Part shown: positions 22,667-37,061 of the stretch, in pieces
Layout of the letters: each line of letters opens with the position of its first letter
Position numbering within the stretch: the stretch's first letter is position 1
NCBI GenBank assembly: GCA_047495785.1
Contig: JBLDXI010000033.1
Coordinates: 2,728,001 to 2,792,000 of the forward strand
Origin: Lepidodermella squamata
Taxonomy: Eukaryota > Gastrotricha
DNA length: 64,000 nucleotides
Direction of reading: 5' to 3'
Made by a program: the position numbers and the translations under genes
Notes under the pieces: model-generated
What the model was told of the DNA's origin: nothing
Seen by the model: the letters and a program-made list of their open reading frames with translations, nothing else
Databases searched by the model: none

Positions 22667-22903
22667 ATGATTTATTTCCAGATCTCTACACTTTCCCAAG
22701 CTGATCAAAGTCACGAAATGCGTTATATTTTATATTATGATACTCGAACCAAACTATTAGAATCCCAGTTTACCGTGAATGAAAGGAAATTAGAAAAGAA
22801 AAGTTATATCCATATACCTAATGCAGTAATGCAGGTGAGAAAGAGCCTTTTAGTTTTAAAGCATCTGCGTCAAAAGATTCAAGGTAAACAATCTATCAAA
22901 TAA
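22667..22903 (+). CDS. Possible small ORF or exon, unassigned
   Basis: An ATG-led frame of 78 residues includes MRYILYYDTRTKLLESQF. A reasonable GTGAGA donor follows IPNAVMQ near 22833. I recognise no family. It lies between the converging ends of the transporter fragment and the PLAT gene, and may be untranslated 3' sequence. Confidence 0.25.
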   Translation: MIYFQISTLSQADQSHEMRYILYYDTRTKLLESQFTVNERKLEKKSYIHIPNAVMQVRKSLLVLKHLRQKIQGKQSIK

Positions 22904-22957
22904 AATATTAGTAAGGCAAGACATGAAAGAGTGAGTTATTCTACTACAAAAAAGACT

Positions 22958-25900
22958 TTAGGAAATGTTGGCGTTGACGCCATTTTTCTTCAAAGCTTCG
23001 CGGAGTTGCTCCTTCACAGCGTCAGCATTGTCCTTTGGCAGCGGCGGCGCCGTAAGCTGCGTCGAACCTTTCTTCGCACTGCCCGCATCCGAGATGTTAC
23101 TCTTAGGCGCAGCAGTATCGGCACTCAGCCCTGTTCCTTCGTAGATTAGCTTGTACTTGAGCGCACTCTCAGGTTTTCCAGGGTCACTAAAAATGTCAAG
23201 TTCACCTCATGATTATCAATATGGATTTCTAACCTTTCCCAATAGAACAGATACTCCGTTGCACCAAAACGGCCCTCTTTGACAGCAGCTCGCCTGATAA
23301 CGGCTGTATTCGCGTCTTTGTCGACCAAAATAGATCGCATATTGCCGAGCGAGACTGCCTGTAGCACGAACTCGTAGCCATCTTTAGGTAGCTTCTTTGC
23401 AGCTACTTTGCGCGCGCCCGATTCACTTCGGCTGCCCTCGATCGTCATTCGTAAACCGATCGGCCGAGCAACAGTATCATCCTCGGGGCCGTACAACTTG
23501 ACGTAGTAATCGATGACTGATAGCAAACATTTAGAAGTTATTATTTAATTAATTTTGTGAAAAACACTTACATTGAGTGGTGGGATGTTTAAACCGGACA
23601 ATCGGGTGCTCGCAGCAGCCGTCATTTGGTTTGCCGCACAGGTGCGCAAAGTTGAAGTGAAGCTGTTCCCCGCTCTCCCGATCGGTGGCATATACATCTT
23701 TTATACACCATGTAGCAGAAGAGGCATCTTCGACGCGAAGTTTCAAAAGATCCTTCAATTTCGCCTCCTCTAGCGTGAACACCTGTCCCTGGGTCGTTAC
23801 CGTTTCGGCCGGATTCAAAGTCAGCGTCTCCTTGGCTTGAATGCTGGCGCTAGATCCGCTAAACAGAATTATGGTCACAGGCCGCGAGGGGCCAGGTTCA
23901 GCAGTTGTGATGATTCGACAGTCGAAATTGCCACTGAAATGTTCCGGCGGATTGTCAAGCACTCGTGGTTGGTCCCAAACAGGCGTAAAATCAACATAGA
24001 TTTTACGATCGCCGGTTCCGCTGTCCAACCAACGGAACGCAGGGAACACTAGTACCGGCTTAGAGATGTCCCCAGCATCGCGAACTTGACATTCGTTGAT
24101 AAACCAGCCGAGACCACGACCAGTCGATAGATGGCCCAAACCGATAGTTTTGACAGTACCCACTGAAACAATAAAAACATCGCAGATATCGCGTGCTCCG
24201 CGCTGAAACATTTTCGGCCTGTCGCTTTTAAGAAGGAACACTTTTCCGGAATCTCCCCACGTGCCCTGGATATTCGCGTAAACAGCTGAATCTGGATCTG
24301 CGCGTTCTTTGTCACCAGTGAATATGCACACCTCGTAACCAACCTCAGCAATCGGAGCCAGATCAGGTCTTATGACACCGAAATCTGTACTGCCAGCGCC
24401 ACCCGTCGCGGCACTAGCCTCAAGAGCACGTATCGGCGCAGCGAGCAGCTCTTGCTTTGTCTTCGTGTCAGAAAGGTTAACCTGATCTATTTTCCAAGAA
24501 AAAGCTCCTTCACTCTGCACAGCGACTCGAAGTTTAACTATCGGACCAATAGCTCCGAAAGACGTCTGGAAAGGTTGCGGCTTCGCCAGGTTACCGGCTA
24601 GTTTCAGCAAATCAACCGGGTCTGATTGCTTGCCGCTTGCTGAGTAAGCGGTAAGTGTCAGCGCTGTAGCTTTTCCCGATGGCGCATTATTCACCGTTAG
24701 CTGTACTTTGTAGGAGCCTGATGATGGCTGCGGTCCTGGCTGGAAGCGCCTGTCGTATTGAAGCGCAACGCCTGTCATTTCCGTTTCCGGATGCTTGAAT
24801 TTCGTCACTTGCCCACTCTGCACGAATTGCACATCAGAGAATACTGCCTCGAAAACATCGTGCTCTGTCCTGCGAATTCGAATCCGCTTCACTTGCCAGT
24901 TGCCACTGGAATGCGCTGACTCGGCGAAACTGAGGTGCGCTTCTTTGATATCGCCAAGGTCAACAGCAGGCATGAAAAAAATGTCCGTAGTACCCGGCTT
25001 GCCAAACACCTGGCCGCCACCAGTCTGCGAACGCGAACGGAGCAAGTAACGTTCGCCTGTGTCGCCCTCAGAACCAACAATCATGCATTTGACACTGCCG
25101 TTTTTCAAGCCACCGCTCGCTTTAGAAGCGCCTCCTGTTTCGATAATCAATATGTAGGGCAAAGTCACTGGCGTGTTCGGTGGGGCATTCGATTTTGCCG
25201 CAACAGATTTGTTGCTTGCACCAGAGGTGGGCGCAGGAGGCGGCTGAACAACGGCCAATTCGCGACACAGACTGCCATCTTCGGCTTCGGGACCGAGCCA
25301 CCGGTCCAGGTAAAATAAATATTGGAAAGCTGTTGCTCCTGAAGCGTCCGTCAATTTTACCTATATGAAGACATTTATAGATACATGCAAAAGTCTAACT
25401 AATGAAATCCTCACCCAATCGAGATTGAGCGGGTCGGCTTCCCCTTCCGGCGAGTACGTGTCAATAGAAATTTTGCGCAGCTGACCGATGTCTCCAGAGT
25501 TGTATTCGAATTCAGCCACAGCGTTTGCAGCAAAATTCTCTCCAGCTCTGACACCATTAGAGAGCTTGGCTCGTTTCGATTTACCGCGGCTGCCGTACAT
25601 TGTCATGTATACCTCGGTGTTGTAGCCGGGTAGGGTGTCTGGACCTGACTTCGTTTTCACCTTCCATTTTTGCGGAATTTTGGGAGCCTTCGGGTCAAGT
25701 TTGGTCAGCTGATCAGCGGCAGGTATTGTATCGACGAAACGCAGAGTCCGTTCAATCTAGTAAAATCACAAAAAACTAAAGACTTTTCCCATTCGAATAA
25801 TCTCCTTCCTTACATGCCCATCATCTTCCCAAGGGTCCAGCCATCGACCGCAAGGGAATATTAGTGAATTATCAGGATCGGTCGATGCTGTAACTCTGAT

Positions 25901-28900
25901 GATATCGACAAAAGTTCCTCCACCGTGACCCTTAGTATCACAGCCAATCGTCAGCTGCTTCAACCCCTTCAGATCAATAGCCTCGACCGGGAATGGCAGC
26001 ATTTTGCCTCGAGTGCATACAGCTTTCTTCTTCGCAGCTGTATAGAACAGATAGCGTTTGCCAGTATCACCTTGTTCGCCGGTGATACGCACCCATAGCG
26101 GGGATTCGCTTTCTGCGAACCAGTGATCGCCAATAACGACGCCGACGTAGTAGATAACCGTGCGTTGCTCCGGTTTCTTGCCCTTCACCGAAAGCGCAGC
26201 CTCGCGATCTAGGTGACTGTCTGGGGCTTTTTCAATTGATAACCACTTGTCGAACGTGAATAGCATTTCCTCTTTCGTCGCAGTATCAACCAGCTTCACC
26301 CAATCCACGTGCCAGTCGAATGGTTCGAACTTATTAGCGTGGCCGAGTCGAACCTTGTAGATTTTGCCGAGTCCCAGAGCTTTCACTGGAGCTTCATCCT
26401 CTTGATCAGGTTGCCAGGGCGTCGTACTTTTCGGTGTCAGTTCGTTGTCGTTTGTGTGATTTTGATCGCCATAAATCGCTAGTGTTATCTTCTTGCCAGC
26501 CGGAGCTTTCCCGGAATCCTTGGCTGTTTTTATAATGACCTTATATTCACCCTCTGTTATGAAAAAACAAACGGCTGAATAAAGACTATTTTTTAGTGAA
26601 AACGATTACGTACTAGACTCGCCGGGTGGCTCGCCAGGATACAAAAATCGCTCCGTTTTGCCGTCGTCTTGGGCTGTGTCGAACCATTTTGAGCACGGGA
26701 AGTACCACTGTTTTTCCTCTCCCTTAATTTTTGTGGTCACAATGACTCTTTCAATATACCATCCTGCACCCTCAGCAATGTCGCCATGGCCTATGAAAAC
26801 CTTTTGAAGTTCATCTAAATCGACGGCCTGAAAAAATGAAATGTTATAGCTATTGGGCCCATGGTTTTTATATGGTCTCGGCTCACCTCAACGTGAAAGA
26901 TGTCGATTTGGTTGGAACGGAATTTCGTCTTATTATTCCGAGACCAGTATAGGATTCGCTTGCCAGTGTCACCTCGTTTGCCAAACAACTGAATAAAACA
27001 GCGGGCATCCGTTTCAGCCCCCGGCAGCTTGCCCGTAAGTATTGAAACTTCGTAGATGAGAATGGGCAAGTTCGCAGATGGCGATGGCAACTCGCGCCAA
27101 ACATCTTTGTCTTCATGCACTCGGGTAAGCCAGCGACCGCATTTATACAGCGTAAGATCGCCAGTCTTGTTGTCCTTGATGCGAACTTTTTCGACATACC
27201 AAGTTGAAGTTTCATTGTCATCCTCTTCATGCCCGAAACGGATCTTGTACATCTTCCCTGGATTTTCCCCGTTCAACTTCACTTGGAAAGTGTCAACTTT
27301 GCCTGGTTTGAAGAGCGATGTATCTTTCTTGCGATTCAGGACCAGTGGGCCAACGATGTTCTTATCGCCATAGGCCCATAGTTCGATGCGATTCGTCTGA
27401 TTGCCACACGCAGGCTCCGCATTGCCAGTCGTTATCTCAACTTCCCAGTCACCCGGCTCTTTGGGTTCCTCTTTTTTCTCTTCTTCCTTCTTCTCTTCTT
27501 TTGGCGGCGGTGCCTTGTCAACTTTAAGCACCTAGGAAATCAAACGAATATAAATTAACCATGAAAGTTCGTGGAAAAAAGCTCAATTACCCTTTCGATT
27601 TTGCCATCATCTTGACTGCGATCGAACCAACGTTTGCATGGAAAGAACCATTTACGCTGCGTGGGTTTTTCAAGCCTTACGACGACGTAGTCTACGAACC
27701 AACCAGCGCCTCGGTCCTCAGACTTGTGGCCAAGCAGGACTTCAGTCAGCTCATCCAAGTCGACAGCTTCAACCTGGAACTGATCGACCTGGCCTAACTG
27801 AAACATCGTTTTGTTGTTGAGGGACTTGTACAGTCGTCTAATGCCGGTATCCCCACGCCGACCGCGTATCTCGATGTAGGGCTCTGCCTCAGTATCAGCA
27901 CCTGGCTCTTTGCCAGTGGCTACTTCGACTTTGTAAATGAAAATTTCGAGAGGCGTCTTTCCCGGTCGAACTACCGGCAACTCGCGCCAGACATCCAGAT
28001 CTTCGTGGGTACGAGACATCCAACGGGCGCAGGGAAATTGAAAGACGGCGTTGTTGAAGAGATCTTTCATTTTGACGCGCTCGCAAAACCAAGGATCTGG
28101 GGTATTTTCGACTCGACCAATTCTTATCTTATACAACTCGCCGACTTTGTAATCGATGAAAATCTGCACGCAAATGGGCAATGTAACGGCGAATTTCACA
28201 TTTAATTAATGAAACAAACCTTGAATTCGTCCGTCTGGCTGAGTTTGAAATGTCCCGATCTGCCTGACCCTAAAATAATAGGGCCAGCCTTGCCTCGATC
28301 GCCGTAGCCATAGGCCCACAGCACTACAGTATCCTGCGTTTCCATGTTGCCTTCGCTACCAGTTGTCGTCCATATATTCCAATCACCCTCTAATTACATA
28401 CATGAAATAAAAAAATAGATTAGCAAAGGTCAGGTTGCCAATAAACTTGGCCTGTGTAATAAAAAAATGTCATAATATTTAGGCGAAATACTCGGATAAA
28501 TGAAAACGAATTTTGCATTTAAAATAAATTATCCGAAGCTAAAAGCTAAAAAATAGTCGTGAAACCAAAATCGGTAGTTTCACCATCATTCGGAACCAAA
28601 GCTCAACTCAACGTGAGAAATAAAATTATCAGGTTAGCTAAACCTTTTCCGGCTGGTTCGTCTACAAAGCGGGTGATGATGCGCATAGGATTTTAGTTCA
28701 TAATCGTTCATAATCGACGGTATTTGAAAACACACCCTTTGCCGGTGGTGGACCAGGTCTTAGAATTCGTTCGATCAAACCATCGTCCTCGTACTTGTCA
28801 AACCACCTATATTTTGTCACATTTAAAAAGTGCGAACGAATGGAAAGCGACGAAAATCTTACTTATTGCAAGGAAAGTACCACGCCATGCTTGATGCTTT

Positions 28901-31900
28901 TGTTTGCTCGGAGGACAAGAACACGGCGATACGCTCAAGGAACCAGCCGCCACCTCGCTCTGTGTTGTTGTGCCCGACAAGCAGCTCTTGTAGCTCATCA
29001 AGATCGACAGCTTTAAGACGAATAATGCATCAGTTCTGCAAGTTTGTTACGTCTCTCCTTACCTTCAATTTCAAACTCGTCCAGTTGGCCATTGCGAAAC
29101 TTTTTGGTAGTCCCATTCAGCTTTTTCCACAACACTCTAGGGCCTGAATCCCCACGGCGGCCTCGGATCTCAACGTAGATACGCGCGTCCGTTTCAGCGC
29201 CTGGCTTCTTCCCGGTATAAACCTCCAACTTGTAGCGATAAACTAAATTTGATCAGTTATGAAAGGATTCACTAAAATGGGACTTGAAAATTCCACCTGG
29301 TAACGGAGTTTGTCCTGGCCAAACAGCTGGCAACTTTAAATTTAACAGCCAAGTTGAGATAGATTGTTACTAATGAAACGCAATTGTCTAACCTCCCGCC
29401 AAACGTCCTCGTCGTCACGCTTCCTTGACATCCATCGGCTGAAAAATGTTGACAATGAGTGCAATCACCTCTGCAGAAAACCATGTAACCTACTGGCAAT
29501 CGAAATTGAGCACATATTTTCCTGTCCTGTTTTTCGCCTTAACCTGGGTAACACGACAAGCATAGAATTAATCAGATTCATATTAATTTTCATCTGCTCA
29601 CGTTTTCCAAAAACCAGCCCTCATCAGTGTCTTCACGGCGACCTATTCGAATTTTATAAAGCTTGCCCAACATAGGCGAAGGCCAGTTAACCAGGAACTC
29701 GTCGGTTTGTCCTAAATCGCAAAACTTTTTAAAAGGTCCATTCCATCTCATGATTAAATTGCCAACCAGGTTTGAAATATTTATTCGAATTAGCAGGAGC
29801 CAATGTTACAGGTCCAACTCGGCCCTGAACGCCGTACGCCCACAGCACAACAGTATCCGTAGTAGCCATCGCCTGTTCCGGTCCCGTAAGAGTTATGATG
29901 TCCCATTCTCCATCTAGTTAAAGTATAGTTGTAGATAAGCAACAGTGATACAGTAAAAATACCTTTGCTAGATTTTGCTGTTTTGAGTGCGTGAAAGCAA
30001 AGTCATGATCATAGATATTGCCGAGGCAAGAGGAACTTACGCCTTAGACCTGGTCTTAGCACCCGCTCGATTTCCTGATCACCTTCGGCTTTGTCGAACC
30101 ACCTTAATTAAAAATGATGATGGCCATCTTCGTATAATATCGTAAAAAATACTTGTCGCAAGGAAAGAACCATTCCTGTTTAACCGGGTATTCACAGCGA
30201 ACTGTGACTGATTCGATAAAGAAACCCATTCCCGGATTTTCGTTGTGGTGACCAATCAGTATTTCTTTCAACTATTTAAAAATCAATAGATATCGACAAC
30301 GGAGCTTGCAGAAAATGAAAACCAACATCATCGAGGTCGACAGCTTCAACCAGGAAAGTATCCTTCTGACCAGCCAAGAATTTAGTTTTATTATTGAGCG
30401 AGAAAAACAGTTGTCGATGGCCAGTGTCTCCACGGCTACCGCGCAATTCGATATGAACCTTTGTTTCAGGTTTAATCGGGCGCTGGCTGCCAAGTTTCAC
30501 GTCGACGAAGTATTTGCAAACTGAATAATCGCCAAAATTGGCATGCCTCTATAACTAGCTCAATGACATTACTTTCTAGAGGATCCGTGCTTGGCCGGAT
30601 AGCCGGGCTTTCGCGAACGACATCGAAATCTTCCTGCGTTCGCGACATCCAACGCCGGTACCAGAACGTTAGACTTTCCTCTGTTTCCAAGTTCTTCATT
30701 ATGACCTTTTCGACGTACCACTCATCGCCAGCAACGTTGTCCAGGTGCCCAATTCGAATCTTGTATATCGATCCGATTGAGGTGTTTATCACGACCTTGA
30801 AATTGTCTGTAGTGTTGACTCTGAAGTTGCCGGCATTTCCACTGCCCAAGGCTAAAGGTCCGACTTTTGAGACTCGTCCGGTGCCGTACACCCACAATTC
30901 GGCTTTTCCTTTAAGGCTAGCCTGTCCTGTTGTTACCCAAACATTCCACTCCCCAGCTGAAAATTTACAGTAGAATTTAGAATGTAAGGAATTGAAGTCG
31001 AAGGCTAGCAACTCACGCTGTGGGAGGGCAGGTGGCGGCTCAGCTGGCTTTGGCGGCGGTGGTGCCGGAGCAGGCGCGGGTGCAGGCGCCGGCTGCTGCG
31101 GAGGATATGGATAAGGCAAGTCTTGGGAGAAGTTGAGTTAATTAATTTTATCCCATTTAGGATAATGAATCGACATTACAAGGAAAAGCTGGAGCAGGAG
31201 GCTGAGCAAAAATTATGATGGGCTGACCAGGCTGTTGTTGGTACATAGGTTGTTGAGGTGGAAGGTAGGGTTGTTCTGGAATGAGATACAGATTAAAATT
31301 GATGTTCATATACCTAAGTGAGATTGCTCGATTGATCACAAAACTTCTAATGTCTATAACACGAACAGAAAACGTAAGCTATTGAAACTATAATCGCGGG
31401 GTTATCCGGAAACGCTGGAATGCAGGGATTCAATAAACAACCTCGGACTCGTTGCGGCTCGTCTGGTGAACAAGCGTTTCCGTAAAATCAAGTAACAACC
31501 ACGACAATAATAAAACAAATTATCCGAAACTACGCTGCTATCAAACTAATGCATGCTTTAAACTATATGTATCGCTAAGAAAAATCATGATTAAATTGAA
31601 ATTAAAATTAAAATTAAATCTGATCTAAAAGGTCAGCATCGAATTTCTCAAGCGCAAACGACCTCTGATAAAGTGGATACGCTGTGGTTCGTCTGTTCGG
31701 CCGTCAAAGTATCAAGCAGTTTAAAAGCCCAATTTAAATTAAGTTCCTATTGCTATATCAAATAGATGCTATCTACTTCTATATTCTATACTATTCTATA
31801 CTAACTATATTAACGGATCTACGATTCAAATCAATAAATATTAGCGCTATATGTTCATTTGTAAAAAAATTAAAGTATGTTATCTAACGTACTTCTCGGC

Positions 31901-34900
31901 CCTGGAGCAGGAGCTGTAAATTTCATTGAATCAAATTTTTAATGGGATAATTGCGATATACAATCCAACTAACGCGATGGGTAGAGATAACGTTCTGTTT
32001 GACCATCGTCGCGGCCCACATCAAACCACTATATTAAGAGAAAACAAGTCGAATTGCATTTCCAAGAAATGTATGCAACAGCAAACCCGATTGCATGGGA
32101 ATGTGTATTCCATTTGAGCATGTTCCCATTCACGAATGACCACTTTAGCCAAGAACCATCCTGCGCCAGGTTCGCGCGTGTCCACTGCCACCAGGCTTCA
32201 AAAAACAGTTATTATCGATTTATCACAGTGGTAAAGCGGCTCCCTGGCTACCATTTAGTTAAAGTTGACAGGTCTACGGCGTCCAAAGAAAATCGATCGA
32301 TCTATTCGATAATGCGAAAGCGGAGTTGGAACGTGTTCTAGTTGGCAAAATCGCTGTAATTACCTGACCCGGCTGCCATTTTATGACGTTGCTTTTACTG
32401 CGGTGCAGAAGCCGCCGTCCAGTGTCACCCCGCTGAAATTAATCTCAATTGAACGGTTCGAACAAGGGGTCCACTTTAAGTACCTGACCAAAAATTGTCA
32501 TATAAACGTTTGCTTGTGTCTGCGCACCATCCACATAACCAGTCTCCACTTCGACGTAGTAATTGTATATGGTCAGAATGGGTGTGCCTGGTCGTATTGC
32601 GGGCAGTTCACGCATCAGATCACCGTCATCTTCTGTCAAAGAGACGTATCGGTTGAATGAGAAGCGCAAAAGCTCGTTCGTCGTCATGTCGTGTAACTGA
32701 GCGTCGGCGATCTTCCATGTTGAGGCGGACGAAAAGGAAATTGGGTAGAATTCAAGCCGGATCTTGTACAACTCGCCCAGTTGTTTCAGGTTGATCTATA
32801 AACAATTCATTTGTTCTTTTAAACGAAACGAATAAAAAGCTGAATGTCCAAACCAGGAATTGATCTTTTGTGCCTTTCCGAAACATGTTACGGGAGGGTC
32901 CTCCAAGCCTGAGCACAAATTCCTTTTTACTGATATAATGCTCACGATAACACATACATGATAGTCCCTGATGTACCATGAGCGCCGTATGCTGCCAGGC
33001 CGACGTTACCGTTGACTGCGGTCTCATGAGTGGAAATCCAAACCAGCCAGTCACCTTCATTGAATTTGGTTTTGTTTTCCGGAGCAGGATGCCGCTGAAT
33101 CGTCGGTTGCGGCGTCGGCAGCTCAGGGCTAGGAGAAGGGCTAGGTGGCACGTAAACAGGGTGCCGTTTGGGTTCAGGTGGTTCCGGGGGCGGTAATGAA
33201 GGCGCCCGCTTAAGAGCAGGCTGCCTGATTGGTTTAGGATTGCCGACTGTAAAATAATCGGAAAATAATCCCTACTATTTTAAAAAGCTTATTACGGCAC
33301 GAAACTCACATTGGATGACCTCGGGATAAAAAATTATCGATGCCGAACCAGGGTCAGTAACCTGTTGCGCTTTGCCCGACGGTGTCAGTGCAAGGTACGA
33401 GCCAGGGTAGGCGACAGACTGAACTAGTACGTAAGCCTTTTCACGAACTCTGTGAATTCGGAACTGCGAGAAACGGTCGCCGATGCCCTGGCAACTGCAA
33501 GCCCCGTTTTTCATCTGAAGGAACTGGTTTGGAAACATGGCGGATTCGAACATGCGAAGACCGCCTTCAGCCACCTTAACCACACGAAACTGGCCTAGAC
33601 GCGACCTCGTGCCTGCAGCAATTGCTCTTTTGCCATCCTTGTCCAACGACAAATTCAAGTTATTTGCCGCCACCAATGTAATAATGTTGCTATCACGGAA
33701 CATTCCTTTGCAATAGACGTAAAACTCTTTAAGTGGTCCCTGTCCTGAAACACTGCGGCAATCTGTTGGCAAGCCGCTAGGCGTGACTGCCCAGTGGTGA
33801 CCAGTCGCTTTAGAACTCTCGAACGTAGTCCTGCGATCGGCGTTTGTCACGTTAGGCCGGAATTCACACGAAGAATTCTGTTTCGCAAAATAGGTATGAG
33901 AAATATTTCACAGGGAAAAGTTCAGAAACTTGCAGTGAGACTTTGCTGGTGTGCAGATGGTTGGACTATAGCAACCCCATTTTTAATGGCAATGCACGCA
34001 CCGCGCATCATGCAGTTAGCGAAAGCTCGGTAGTCATTGCGTGAGTGGATAACTTCGAAGACGCTTCGATTCGACTTACGATCCGCTTCTTCTCCCATTG
34101 CGTCAAGAGTATTGCCCGGCCTGAAGGTCACTGCTCGGCTGGTGGCGGCGTTGTAAAATACCAGTTGATTTCGAAGATTGTACTTCCAGCGCTCGAAATC
34201 CCAGATGTTCGCGTTTTCGGCGCGAACTGGCAGGTCGGCGCCACCGGGATACAAATCACGGATGATTTTGCGATCATCTTGACCCTCATCCAACCAGCGC
34301 TGGCAGCCAAAGGTCCACTCCCGGAACTGTCCGAACTGTTCCTTCACAACTATTTTGTCGAGAAACCAACCTCTCCCCGCACCGCGCCCATCGTGGCCTA
34401 CAACCATGTGGTTCAACTTCATGAAAGCAAAATTAGCAATAGCCGCAGTTTATTTAAGGAACAAGAAAGTTCTTACATTGCCCAGGCTGACGGCTTCAAG
34501 TTGAAACCGAGAAACACTGCCTTTTGTGAAATTAGTATGGCGCCCATTAAATAACTGACGATTGCCCGAATCGCCATGCTCTCCGTACATAGTAACGTAA
34601 ACATTAGCGTCGGTTCCAGAATTCGGCAACGCGCCAGTATAGACATCCAAGGTGTAGTGTCCAACTATAAAAGTTATTTTGATAAAAACAATCAATCGCA
34701 AACATAATTTCGCATAATTGAAAGCGATGATTCGGCATAATTTTGGAATATTAGCGGACGTGACCTCTGACGTAGGTGATTTATAATGCACACATAGTCA
34801 AAACAACTTACGAGGTAGGGTTTGCCCACCACGACGGGTGGCAGGGAATTCACGATTGACGTCAAGATCATCCTCTGTCCGAGACAGCCAGCGGCGGAAC

Positions 34901-36048
34901 GGAAATACGAGCTCCTCGCCTGTGTCGATATCCCGCATACGAACTTCCTCGACAAACCAGTTCGGCGAAACTGTGATAATGGTCGTATAGTTAAAAGTTA
35001 AATATCGCAGCTAGAATACAGCCTGTGAAACTTACTGCCCGAGTTGTCGTGCGACAGCCGGATTTTGTAAAGTGGTCCGAGGCTACCGAGATTGACATCG
35101 AACTCATCTACATTACCGGTCTGAAAGGCAGTGCCGTCCCCGAGTCCTAGTGCCAAAGGTCCGGCTACACCCGACTTGCCATAAGCCGAGAAAAACACGC
35201 GCGAAGTGGTGCCGGCGGAGGGTTGGTCGCCCGTAGTGACCCAGATCTTCCAACGACCTCGCGACCTATAGTCACCTCGAGTTTTTACACCAAGTTTCCG
35301 AGCTGCCTGTTGCGGGCGCCCTGCCAGCTGCGAATGCCGTCCGGTTTCGAGTTGCCCGAACATAAGCACATCGGGTCCGTTGAGCAAAGACGTTAGACTC
35401 GCGACTGGGGCGCCGTCGAGCGTATACAGCTTGCGAGCATAAGCCCCTGGAAACAGCTGCGCGACGTCGTTGAGCACTTGCTCGAATGACTGAGTCGTGC
35501 GCCGATTCAACAGGTAAGTTTGCTTGTCGCGCTGGTTGTTTGAACGCACTATGGTGATGCGCTTGGGCGGCAGATTCTGGCCGAGTCGCTTCAATCCGTG
35601 GCCTGAATTTCGCCGCGGTGTCGCCCACTTCTCATTGTCACCGACTTTGCCTTCGCAAACATATTGTCCTCCTGTAAGCAAAAGGAATAAATGAGACTTT
35701 CCCTCAAGTCCTTCAAGCCAAAACAGTAGTCAATAGAATAAATTTTAATATAAGCGCTTACGAACCATCTTCTAATTCTTCGAGTGAAGTTATTTCACGT
35801 TTCGTGCCGGCGACGTAAACATGCCGAACACCGAATAGCATCCCAGGAACCTTGTCACTGATGTCGTCAAGCAGAGCATCGAAATTCCGATATTTTTTCT
35901 GAGTTAAAACTATTCGAAGAGGGCGGACGTTTGGTCCAGAGGCGCCACTTTTAAAGAAATAAACATTTTTGCCGATTTCAGGCTCGTAATCAGTCGGCGC
36001 GTAACGCCCTGCGGGACCCAGCTGGGCAAACGGGTCGTCGTAGTACAT
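22958..36048 (-). CDS. Doublecortin plus about 20 PLAT domains (LOXHD1-like), multi-exon
   Basis: A very long minus-strand gene of roughly 3,000 residues, from ATG at 36048 to TAA at 22958-22960. The N-terminal exons (35758-36048 and 34998-35681) carry two doublecortin domains, which bind microtubules in known proteins. PLAT/LH2 beta-sandwich domains follow; they are lipid- and membrane-associated modules in lipoxygenases and in LOXHD1 of hair-cell stereocilia. After two PLATs comes a beta-trefoil-like block (about 33310-34040, with LVAANNLNLSL and YPGSYLAL). Then come proline-rich linkers and some eighteen more PLATs. These alternate two types: one with GDWNIWTTTG-like starts and one with YKVEVATG and RGRRGDTG, joined by RELPxxRP. 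Recurrent phrases are LYKIRIGH, GWFVDxVxV and FPCxRWxD. The last C-terminal 60 residues are unrelated and helical. Exons are separated by mostly short introns. A structural protein of cilia or specialised membranes is likely, by inference from the domains. Confidence 0.9.
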
Positions 36049-37061
36049 CGTAAACCAATGTCTCAGCTACCTTTGCAACGCATTTTGGCTCTTACTAATT
36101 TAGGCTCGAAAAGTTATTGGTCTAGCAAAGAATAATAATAGAGATAATAATTAATTTTAGTATAAAAACGGAGGTATATTTGGCATGAATGGATTTTCCA
36201 AGGGTGATGGTTGGTGGCTGAGCTATGGCAGCAGTGCGAGCTGAAGCACTGATGTTGTACATGTATAGCGCATAGTTAAAAACAATGACACAACAAGTCG
36301 ATTGCGAGCGATGCACGCTTGATGACAATAATCGAAGTACGCCATACCATCGATCGGTCATACCTGTTGTGACGTTACCTTGAGCATAGTGCATCCATAT
36401 ATGTGTGGGGTAAAAAACGCTATGGTCAGAACGTCATAGCAGATGGCTGCTAAACTCTCAATGATCTTTCTCCAATATATTCTCTTTTTGTCGTCGATTC
36501 TCGGTTTCAAACAAAAACAGTTCACTTCAAAAGACAACATTTTATTATTGGCAATTTGACGTGATTCCTTGATTCAGCTGCAAACATTCGATAAAATAAA
36601 ATCGCAGTGGTTTTTCGTCGAATAGGAAGGATAGAAAGGCATTTTGTAGCATATTTATAGGCATAAAATATAATTTTCATTGCTTGAAGTTCTTCGATTC
36701 ACATAATATATTGAGGTGATAGAGAGCAAATGATAATTGGTTAAAAACTAAACTCGAACTAAAATTTCAAATACTAATTTTAGCATATAGTCGCTCGATA
36801 CCTTTAAAAATATGAGCAGCAGAATGGTAAATGCGACAATTTGCCAGCTATTACTTCATAATAAAAAAACAGTAAATACATCCCTGTATAAATGGCGTTG
36901 ATTATCACAGTAGCTGAAACCAGCAGTATAGAGGCTGGTGGGGTGCTCAAATAAGAGCAGCCTTCGACGGCCAGGTACACATTTGCAAATCGGCAAATAG
37001 TAATCTCATCGCGTTCCGAAGTAATGTGCATTAGGTAGCAGATGAAAGATGAAACTTGCTA
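36049..37061. other. Upstream region of the PLAT gene, downstream of bZIP
   Basis: No gene is supported. It should hold the PLAT gene promoter and the bZIP 3' UTR. It is AT-rich, with no notable repeat. Confidence 0.5.

Noticed and set aside
23549-31119. Many plus-strand frames opposite the PLAT gene
   Set aside because: They are shadows of the strongly biased minus-strand coding sequence.
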